Shown: piece after piece, positions 1 through 4,733 of the stretch
Layout of the letters: each line of letters starts with the position of its first letter
Numbering within the stretch: the first letter of the stretch is position 1
Origin: Verrucomicrobiales bacterium
GTDB lineage: Bacteria; Verrucomicrobiota; Verrucomicrobiia; Limisphaerales; UBA1100
DNA length: 8,267 nt
Reading direction: 5' to 3'
Assembly (NCBI GenBank): GCA_003517285.1
Contig: DPAW01000307.1
Span: 1,413-9,679, forward strand
Program-made: the position numbers and the translations under genes
The notes under the pieces: generated by a model
Database searches by the model: none
What the model saw: only the letters and a program-made list of their open reading frames with translations
What the model was told of the DNA's origin: nothing

Positions 1-1
1 G

Positions 2-1168
2 GCGGAGGAAGTCGCCGCTTCGGCCGGGGTGGGCACGATCACCATCAGCGAAGCCGAGGTCTCCAAGGCTCTAACGCCGGAGCAACGCGAAGCGCGCGCC
101 CAACACTCCCACCAACTCGCCACCGTGCGCAAGGCGATCCAAGCCATAACCGCCAAGGGCCCTCAAGCTGAGAAGGTTTACACGGTTCTAGCGCGCAACC
201 CGGGCGTCATGCAGATTCTAGACCGCGGCAATGTGCTCAGGCCGATCGGCGCCGTGGCGCCCGCGGGCATCCCGGCCATCAAGAGCTTGTCCGCCGACTT
301 CGGCCTGACCGACAATGCGCCCGACGCCCAGCGCCGCGCCAAGCTCGCCGAATGGATCACGCATACGGACAACCCTCTCTTCGGCCGCGTGATGGCCAAT
401 CGCGTTTGGCATTATCACTTCGGCGCGGGCCTCGTGAACACGCCCAACGATTTCGGCTTCAGCGGCACGCGGCCGTCGCACCCCGCCCTGCTCGATCATC
501 TGGCCACCTATTTTGCCGATCAAAAATGGAGCCTCAAGTCGTTGCATCGCTACATCGTCACCTCCGCTACCTACCGGCAGGATTCGCGCCCCCAACTCGA
601 CGCCATGGCCGTGGATGCCAGCAACCGCCTGCTTTGGCGCATGAGCCCGCGCCGGTTGGCCGCCGAGGAAATGCGCGACACCATGCTCGTGGCCTCCGGC
701 AAAATCGACCGGCAACTTGGCGGTGTGGGCTATCGCGATGTGCGCGCGTACTCGTTCAAGGGCAGCAATTTTTACGACATCATCGCGCAGGATAAACCGG
801 AGCAGTTCCGCCGCACCATCTACCGCTTCAGTCCGCGCGGCGCCCGGCGGAATCTGTTGGACACCTTTGACTGTCCCGACTCCTCTGCTCTCGCTCCGGA
901 CCGCGCCTCCACCACCACGCCGCTGCAATCCCTTGCGCTGATGAATAATCGCTTTGTGCTCAGTCAATCCATTATGTTTGCTGATCGTCTCTCCACTGAG
1001 GCTGGTGAAGATATCAAGTCACAGCTAATACTGGCTCACGAACTTGCACTTAGCAGGGCAGTTTCTCCCAAGGAAATGGCTTTGGCTGTTGATTTCGTGA
1101 AAAATCACGGCATGGCAGCTTATTGCCGTGTACTGCTTAATACCAACGCTTTTCTGTACGTAAGGTAG
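2..1168 (+). CDS. DUF1553 (PSD1) domain protein, C-terminal part, 5' end outside window
   Basis: The frame is open from the window edge, so the GTG at 29 is internal rather than the start; 388 codons are visible. The C-terminal DUF1553 domain is recognisable: the AEWITHTDNPLFGRVMANRVW block (about nt 347-410), the GTRPSHPALLDHLA block (463-504), SLKSLHRYIVTSATYRQ (532-582), and TPLQSLALMNNRFV (917-958), then a short tail ending NTNAFLYVR. Full-length relatives also carry a cytochrome c-like domain (PSCyt1/PSCyt2) and DUF1549 upstream, not visible here. They are abundant, probably exported proteins of Planctomycetota and Verrucomicrobiota, and are normally encoded directly before a DUF1501 gene; biochemical function is not established. 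The last 70 or so codons are clearly richer in A/T-ending codons than the preceding 300, which hints at a mosaic 3' end. The stop is TAG at 1166-1168. Confidence 0.93.
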   Translation, partial: AEEVAASAGVGTITISEAEVSKALTPEQREARAQHSHQLATVRKAIQAITAKGPQAEKVYTVLARNPGVMQILDRGNVLRPIGAVAPAGIPAIKSLSADFGLTDNAPDAQRRAKLAEWITHTDNPLFGRVMANRVWHYHFGAGLVNTPNDFGFSGTRPSHPALLDHLATYFADQKWSLKSLHRYIVTSATYRQDSRPQLDAMAVDASNRLLWRMSPRRLAAEEMRDTMLVASGKIDRQLGGVGYRDVRAYSFKGSNFYDIIAQDKPEQFRRTIYRFSPRGARRNLLDTFDCPDSSALAPDRASTTTPLQSLALMNNRFVLSQSIMFADRLSTEAGEDIKSQLILAHELALSRAVSPKEMALAVDFVKNHGMAAYCRVLLNTNAFLYVR

Positions 1169-1170
1169 AC

Positions 1171-1419
1171 GACGCAAAATCGTTTAAGCATTTTTATACC
1201 GGTTTATTCTTAATTCTCGCGCCCCGAAAATGGGCGGTTGCAACCAAAACCACAACCCAAGAAACTACGACGAGGCCGGTTCACCACACGATAGGGCCCG
1301 CACTTCGATCCGTTTTAGAAAGTCGGCCTAAAGCCGGACATTTATTCCCTGCTCTCAATAAGATTAGAACAAGCGAACGGGCACGTATCTTTGCTTGGTT
1401 CGTGGATGAGTGGCGATGA
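1171..1419 (+). pseudogene. Probable tyrosine recombinase (phage integrase) fragment, no start codon
   Basis: This frame is open from 1141 (inside the PSD1 tail) to the TGA at 1417-1419 but contains no usable start; the only GTG lies near its end. The translation from about 1234 contains VATKTTTQE, then RPVHHTIGPALRSVLESRPK, then AGHLFPALNKI. This resembles the part of tyrosine recombinases where a beta-hairpin Lys (here TKT) is followed by a pattern like V-P-L-H-P-x-L-x-x-x-L and then a LFP motif. The box I Arg, the HxxR box II and the active-site Tyr are all absent, so it cannot be active. It is most simply the relic of an integrase. Recognition is by pattern only; a chance open frame is the alternative. 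The rest of this PSD1-to-zinc-ribbon gap holds no other gene that I can see. Confidence 0.42.
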
Positions 1420-1423
1420 GGAG

Positions 1424-1864
1424 CTAAAGTTTTCCGAATCTCGAGACTGTTAACCACGTCATTCCCGCGAAAAAACCACTCGCGGCAAAAAATTTGATTT
1501 GTGCTTCTGTTCCGCCATTATCAGAAAAGCCAAAGCAAAAACAAAACACAGAACCCGCCCCGCAAAACAAAATTAAAAACATCATGATACCGCGAAAAAT
1601 TTGGGGGCCCACACTCCACTTTCTTAAGGCTTTCAATTCAGCAAGCTCCTCCGCTGTGTAGTGGTAGTTGTGCTCCTCACTCAAAATCTCGCCGCAAGCC
1701 TTGCACTTAATGACCTGCACCTGCTTGGTCTGCATCCCTGTATTGCGAGACAGAGAGAATCCGTGCTCGTTCACCATGCTCACAGCACCACCGCTTGACC
1801 CAACCACTTCAGTGCCTTGGAAAACTTTGTGCGACCCGCACCTTGGGCATTGCCAATATCCCAT
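1424..1864 (-). CDS. Zinc-ribbon protein with two C-terminal transmembrane helices
   Basis: The predicted protein has 146 residues. It opens with a Cys pair in CPRCG (C6, C9) and a second in CKACG (C54, C57), separated by about 44 residues: a split zinc-ribbon that would bind one metal ion. A short charged helical stretch (about 70-83, AEELAELKALRKW) links it to two hydrophobic segments, about 90-113 (itself holding three Cys: C101, C108, C110) and 124-141, so it is probably an inner-membrane protein with a cytosolic ribbon. The ATG at 1864-1862 directly precedes the ribbon, so the start is well placed although no Shine-Dalgarno is evident. It is the only minus-strand gene in the small-gene interval, and its codon use matches that interval rather than the GC-rich flanks. 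I do not recognise a named family and assign no function. Confidence 0.75.
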   Translation of the reverse strand: MGYWQCPRCGSHKVFQGTEVVGSSGGAVSMVNEHGFSLSRNTGMQTKQVQVIKCKACGEILSEEHNYHYTAEELAELKALRKWSVGPQIFRGIMMFLILFCGAGSVFCFCFGFSDNGGTEAQIKFFAASGFFAGMTWLTVSRFGKL

Positions 1865-1880
1865 GCGGCGAATCTAGCGG

Positions 1881-1896
1881 GTCAGCTTCGGCTGGC
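1881..1896. other. Stem-loop with C(UUCG)G tetraloop
   Basis: GTCAGC-TTCG-GCTGGC can fold into a 6-bp stem (one G-U pair) closed by the unusually stable C(UUCG)G loop when transcribed on the plus strand. It lies 17 bases upstream of the start of the minus-strand zinc-ribbon gene and before the small plus-strand ORFs. No T-run follows on either strand, so it is not a standard intrinsic terminator. It may be an RNA processing or stability element, or chance. Confidence 0.3.
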
Positions 1897-1942
1897 AAGA
1901 GTAGATGGGTGACGCTGAACCCGAAGATTCAGCACAAATTGA

Positions 1943-2044
1943 ATGACCGCAGAAATTCCTACCAAAGAACCCCTCGAAATACGCGCCAGTGACACGGTGA
2001 AGTCTCCATTTGTTTGCGCTTGGGTTTTGAAAGAGGCGGCGTAG
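1943..2044 (+). CDS. Tiny ORF (33 aa), possibly the truncated start of a phage gene
   Basis: The ATG overlaps the stop of a preceding 13-codon ORF (1905-1946) in an ATGA arrangement, a layout common in phage modules. The product starts MTAEIPTKEPLEIRASDTVK, whose 'E-P-L-x-I-R-A-x-D-T-V-K' opening reminds me of small head or tail module proteins of prophages, but those run on for about a hundred residues. Here the frame ends after SPFVCAWVLKEAA, which does not continue the pattern. I read it as a possible remnant. It is too short to be confident, and no ribosome binding site is apparent. Confidence 0.25.
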   Translation: MTAEIPTKEPLEIRASDTVKSPFVCAWVLKEAA

Positions 2045-2053
2045 GGTCACGTC

Positions 2054-2211
2054 ATGTTTTTGAGAATTATTTCGGGTGTAATGGCAGTTTTTTTCGCGGT
2101 GATTACTCTTTTTTTATGGAAGAGAAACCTGCCATGATGTGGTTTCTTCCGACTGTGTTTGCGGTTTATGCATATGGAGGTAATGAATTATTTGATAAGT
2201 TCAAAAAATAA
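2054..2211 (+). CDS. Small two-helix membrane protein, split by a -1 frame change
   Basis: Frame A starts at ATG 2054 and encodes 27 residues (MFLRIISGVMAVFFAVITLF then LWKRNLP) ending at TGA 2135-2137: one strong hydrophobic helix. The -1 frame is open from 2014 to TAA 2209-2211 and encodes MEEKPAMMWFLPTVFAVYAY, then GGNELFDKFKK: a second hydrophobic helix with a basic tail. Joining them by a -1 shift at the T-run 2109-2115 gives a coherent protein of about 52 residues with two helices and a short acidic/basic turn. The hydrophobic pattern continues across the join, so this looks like one gene. Options are programmed frameshifting (see 2110-2150), one lost T by mutation or sequencing error, or two coupled peptides, with ATG 2134 overlapping the TGA. 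A TAGGG lies about 7 bases before the start. Confidence 0.55.
2110..2150 (+). promoter_or_regulatory. Candidate -1 programmed frameshift signal
   Basis: T_TTT_TTA (2110-2116) is a canonical X_XXY_YYZ slippery heptamer in the correct phase for the upstream frame. After a 6-nt spacer (2117-2122), AGAAACC (2123-2129) pairs perfectly with GGTTTCT (2141-2147), giving a 7-bp stem, extendable by one G-U pair, with an 11-nt loop holding the zero-frame stop. Heptamer, spacer length and stem position all match known -1 frameshift signals. The stem is short and has only three G-C pairs, and no internal Shine-Dalgarno stimulator is seen, so efficiency could be low or the match accidental. Confidence 0.4.
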
Positions 2212-2269
2212 AAAAGCCCACCAAGCTTGTGCTGGAAATTCCGGCGAGGTGAAGTAGGGTTAAGGTGTG

Positions 2270-2446
2270 ATGTATGGTACCGATGTGCAGTGCTGTTTTT
2301 GCGGGCAACGTACAGCAGTAGCTTTAGACGAAACGGATGGCATACAGACCGTCATTAGTGATTGCGAAGTGTGCTGCCGGCCCTTGACCCTCACTGCTGA
2401 AATCGACGGCGGAAAGGTTTTGTGGATCGAAGTTTCGGCTGAATAA
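2270..2446 (+). CDS. CPXCG-type cysteine-rich small zinc-ribbon protein
   Basis: This is a 58-residue protein starting at ATG 2270 with AAGG 4 bases upstream. It has two Cys pairs: C8-x2-C11 (QCCFCGQ) and C32-x2-C35 followed by another Cys (DCEVCCRPL), then a short tail with the usual hydrophobic beta pattern (KVLWIEVSAE). Length, the CxxCG opening and the DCxVCCRP motif match the Cys-rich CPXCG family (Pfam PF14255), short proteins of about 60 residues found widely in proteobacteria and other bacteria, thought to bind zinc and of unknown role. The family's Pro in the first motif is replaced here (CCFCG rather than CPxCG). All metal ligands are present, so the gene appears intact. The out-of-frame ATG at 2274 is not used. 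Confidence 0.8.
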   Translation: MYGTDVQCCFCGQRTAVALDETDGIQTVISDCEVCCRPLTLTAEIDGGKVLWIEVSAE

Positions 2447-2729
2447 TATTACCCTTCCGCCCCGTATTAGACAGCCTGATCTTGTCCCGACTACGCACTG
2501 ATTTTGTAAAAGGCGGCATCTTGATACACCTTAAATTCGAGGAAATTGCCACCCAATATACCCTCTCAAAGGACGCGAAAACTGGTTCCAGTTTCGGCAT
2601 TCTCCATATCTCCATTTTGTATCTGACTTGAGCGTTCCCTCTTAAGGTTTGTATTCTAAATTCTCTAGAGATTTTTTAATGCGATTGATTGGTTGCGATT
2701 TTCCAAAATTGTGAGAATATTTGCCCACC
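2447..2729. other. Intergenic stretch, no supported gene
   Basis: The plus strand is open from 2443 to 2634 in one frame but lacks an ATG or GTG start. The minus strand has an open frame from 2615 to 2391 that runs across the CPXCG gene. Neither has recognisable motifs. The last 90 bases are strongly A/T-rich and presumably hold the promoter of the lipoprotein gene at 2730; TTGCGA (2693) and GAATAT (2715) are 16 bases apart but poor matches to consensus. A near-palindrome AAACTGG-TT-CCAGTTT lies at about 2579-2594. Confidence 0.4.
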
Positions 2730-3068
2730 ATGTTATATTTTATGAATTCTTTAGGAGTAACCATTATAGCAGTCGCATTATTTACAGCCTGCGGGGAAGC
2801 ACTCGTTAGTCAAGTAGGCGTAGAAACTGATAAAGCCGCCGAGGAGTGTGAGCAATGCGCCAACTGCGAGAGTGGCACTGAATTAGTAGACAAAAAAGAT
2901 GGTTCCAATGTAACCGATGAGGCATCTGCCATAGCCAGTGATGATGCGGAGGTTCCCTCCGAGAACGGCACTGAAGAAAAAGAATCGGTTGGGGAAGATG
3001 TAAAAGATGATTCTTTAGAAACGAACGGTGAAGAGGAATCAAAAGAAGTTAATAAAGAGGATAAATAA
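2730..3068 (+). CDS. Small acidic putative lipoprotein with CxxCxxC motif
   Basis: From ATG 2730 the protein has 112 residues; ATG 2742 would give 108. The N-terminus is a hydrophobic segment (SLGVTIIAVALFTAC) whose Cys (C21) sits in a lipobox-like context, suggesting a lipid-anchored exported protein. The segment lacks the usual N-terminal Lys/Arg, and Phe at -3 is not ideal. The mature part has a CEQCANC cluster (C40, C43, C46), which could hold a metal, followed by about 65 residues dominated by Glu, Asp, Ser, Lys and Asn with almost no hydrophobics, so it is probably disordered and very acidic. No family is recognised. It is followed after 22 bases by the FmdB-like gene and may share its transcript. 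No clear ribosome binding site is visible. Confidence 0.6.
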   Translation: MLYFMNSLGVTIIAVALFTACGEALVSQVGVETDKAAEECEQCANCESGTELVDKKDGSNVTDEASAIASDDAEVPSENGTEEKESVGEDVKDDSLETNGEEESKEVNKEDK

Positions 3069-3090
3069 ACCAAATAACTTCACGCCGCCC

Positions 3091-3294
3091 GTGCCAACTT
3101 ACGTCTACGAAACCATTCCTCGACGCCCGAGGGAAAAGCCAACTCAATTTGAATATTGGCAATGGATGAAGGACGAACCTCTCACCAAACATCCACAGAC
3201 GGGCCAACCGGTCCGACGCGTTATTTCAGGTGGAATTTCGATCTCATCCAAAAACAGTTGCTGCGCCACCTCCACAGGATCTTGTTGCGGATAA
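3091..3294 (+). CDS. FmdB-like small protein with C-terminal paired cysteines
   Basis: Starting at GTG 3091 the product is 67 residues opening MPTYVYETIP, the usual opening of short FmdB/zinc-ribbon-type proteins (MPxYxY), which is why I prefer this start to the ATG at 3028 inside the preceding gene. The middle (FEYWQWMKDEPLTKHPQTG, then QPVRRVISGG) matches the conserved 'M-x-D-x-P-L-T-x-H-P-x-T-G-x-P-V-R-R-V-I-x-G-G' pattern of FmdB-like proteins I know from Planctomycetota and Verrucomicrobiota. The classical CxxC...CxxC ribbon is missing; instead the C-terminus has two Cys pairs, C57-C58 and C65-C66, in a Ser/Thr/Gly tail. Function in this subfamily is unknown; canonical FmdB proteins are described as putative regulators. 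It ends 55 bases before ATG 3350 of the DUF1501 gene. Confidence 0.72.
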   Translation: MPTYVYETIPRRPREKPTQFEYWQWMKDEPLTKHPQTGQPVRRVISGGISISSKNSCCATSTGSCCG

Positions 3295-4723
3295 AATCCT
3301 GAACCCTTTAAGGGCAACGAAAACACCCCCACCCATTTCCCGCCGCGAGATGCTCGAGTGGTCCACGTGGGGCCTTACAGGTGCTGCCTTAACGAGTCTC
3401 TTACAGGCGACCCCACAGCCGGCCAGTCATTTTCCCGCCACCGCCAAGCGCGTGGTGCATGTGGTGTTGATGGGCGGTTTGAGCCACATCGATTCGTTTG
3501 ATTACAAGCCGGACCTCGCGAAGTTTCACGGTAAGCCGTTGCAGTACAAGGAACGGCCCGCGACCTTTTTCAACCGGATTGGCTTGATCCGCAAAAACGA
3601 CTGGGCGTTCAAGCAGCGTGGCCAAAGCGGCCTGTGGGTTTCGGATTTGTTTCCGCACCTAGCCACCTGCGCCGATGAACTGGCAGTGGTGCGCTCGATG
3701 GTTGGCACCTCGGCCAATCACACGCCGGCGACCTTTGAAGAACTGTCCGGTTTTCAGCTGAACGGCTTCCCGGTTATGGGCTCATGGGTGTCGTACGGAT
3801 TGGGATCGGAAACGGATAACCTGCCGACCTACGTGGTTTTTCCGGACGCACGCGGCTATCCCGCCGGTGGCACAATCAACTGGTCCAACGGCTTCCTGCC
3901 CTCCGCCCATCAGGGCGTGGCCTTTGGCAATGGCGACGCGATCATCCCCGATCTTCAGCCCGCCCAGCCGATCGCCGCCGACACTGAGGCCGCCAGCCGT
4001 CAATTACTAGAGGCCCTGAACCGAAGTGATCAGGCGACATTCGGTGCGGAAGATGCGCTTGTTGCCCGTATGAAAAGCCACGAACTGGCCGCCCGCATGC
4101 AGCTGGCTATTCCTGAAGTGGCTGACCTGAATCGCGAGACGGCCGCCACGCGCGAGAACTACGGCCTCAACAAAAATGAAACCAAGGATTTCGGCCGCAA
4201 CTGCCTGATGACGCGTCGCCTCCTCGAAAAGGGCGTGCGCTTTGTACAGCTCATCTCCGGCGGCTCGTTCGGTTCCCCGCGCATCAACTGGGACGGCCAC
4301 GAGGACATGCGCCGCAACCACAACCGCGAAGCCGTGCGTATTGACCAACCCGTTGCCGCCCTGATCAAGGACCTCAAGCAACGCGGCATGCTCGAAGACA
4401 CGCTGATCCTATTCACCAGCGAATTCGGCCGCACGCCCTTCACCCAGACCGGCGACAACCAGCTCGGCACCGGGCGCGACCATAACATGTACGGCTTCAG
4501 CCTCTGGATGGCCGGCGGCGGCGTGAAAGGTGGTACCGCGTACGGCAGCACGGACGAGATCGGCTGGAAAACAACCGACAATCGCGTGCACTGGTATGAT
4601 TTCCACGCCACCGTCCTGCACCTCCTCGGCATGGACCACGAACGGCTCACCTTCTACCACAACGGCATCCAACGCCGCCTCACCAACGTCCACGGTCACG
4701 TGATCCGCGAGCTGCTGGCTTAA
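3230..4723 (+). CDS. DUF1501 family protein (sulfatase-like fold)
   Basis: The DUF1501 family is recognised from HVVLMGGLSHIDSFDYKP (about 3455-3508), VVRSMVGTSANHTPATFEEL (3686-3745), RFVQLISGGSF then INWDGHEDM (4239-4311), ILFTSEFGRTPFTQ (4406-4447), GRDHNMYGFSLWMAGGGVKG (4471-4530) and WYDFHATVLHLLGMDHERLT (4592-4651). His and Asp residues in these blocks resemble metal-site residues of alkaline-phosphatase/sulfatase-type enzymes; activity is unproven. SRRE plus a hydrophobic run near 3337-3412 looks like a Tat-type export signal. The start is uncertain: GTG 3230 is the longest conventional option but overlaps the FmdB-like gene by 65 bases; ATG 3350 would remove SRRE; CTG 3299 gives LNPLRATK...SRREM, closest to the MNPL...SRREM start of relatives. 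First gene of the 3230-6859 operon; normally it directly follows a PSD1 gene. Confidence 0.93.
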   Translation: MEFRSHPKTVAAPPPQDLVADKILNPLRATKTPPPISRREMLEWSTWGLTGAALTSLLQATPQPASHFPATAKRVVHVVLMGGLSHIDSFDYKPDLAKFHGKPLQYKERPATFFNRIGLIRKNDWAFKQRGQSGLWVSDLFPHLATCADELAVVRSMVGTSANHTPATFEELSGFQLNGFPVMGSWVSYGLGSETDNLPTYVVFPDARGYPAGGTINWSNGFLPSAHQGVAFGNGDAIIPDLQPAQPIAADTEAASRQLLEALNRSDQATFGAEDALVARMKSHELAARMQLAIPEVADLNRETAATRENYGLNKNETKDFGRNCLMTRRLLEKGVRFVQLISGGSFGSPRINWDGHEDMRRNHNREAVRIDQPVAALIKDLKQRGMLEDTLILFTSEFGRTPFTQTGDNQLGTGRDHNMYGFSLWMAGGGVKGGTAYGSTDEIGWKTTDNRVHWYDFHATVLHLLGMDHERLTFYHNGIQRRLTNVHGHVIRELLA

Positions 4724-4733
4724 TTTGAATTTT

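Larger units (their letters stand above)
950..3300. other. Lower-GC interval of small genes between PSD1 and DUF1501 genes
   Basis: From about 950 to about 3300 the sequence is visibly more A/T-rich than the GC-rich flanks. It contains only short genes or fragments, in both orientations, with loose spacing, whereas the flanks hold large, tightly packed genes. The left transition lies just after the conserved LMNNRFV motif of the PSD1 gene and the right one near the start of the DUF1501 gene. It includes a probable recombinase remnant (1171-1419) and a phage-like ORF (1943-2044). I see no target-site duplication, terminal inverted repeat or tRNA at either edge, so its boundaries and mechanism of entry are open. 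Reading it as a decayed integrated element is an inference. Confidence 0.45.

Noticed and set aside
218..967. Long minus-strand open frame of 249 codons
   Set aside because: It lies antisense to the well-supported DUF1553 domain, is His/Gly/Ala-rich as expected for a shadow of GC-rich coding sequence, and has no recognisable motif.
1220..1245. CGCCC/GGGCG stem-loop followed by palindrome GGTTGCAACC, considered as a terminator or operator
   Set aside because: No T-run follows on either strand, the stem is only 5 bp, and it lies inside the recombinase-like open stretch.
1795..1992. Plus-strand frame of 65 codons over the zinc-ribbon gene start
   Set aside because: It overlaps the conserved CPRCG coding region antisense and has no motif; it looks like a shadow.
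2202..2236. A/T-run next to a CAAGCTTG palindrome, considered as an intrinsic terminator on the minus strand
   Set aside because: The stem is interrupted by a 2-nt bulge and no minus-strand gene lies upstream of it; on the plus strand the A-run is on the wrong side.
2391..2615. Minus-strand open frame of 74 codons
   Set aside because: It runs through the 3' end of the intact CPXCG gene, shows no motif or plausible start context, and sits in an A/T-rich gap where chance frames are common.
2680..2720. Possible sigma-70 promoter for the lipoprotein gene
   Set aside because: TTGCGA and GAATAT have acceptable spacing but poor consensus match, and A/T-rich sequence gives many such hits; not listed as a feature.
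2810..3073. Minus-strand Ser-rich frame antisense to the acidic lipoprotein
   Set aside because: Its Ser-rich composition is the direct complement of the Glu/Asp codons on the plus strand; no other support.
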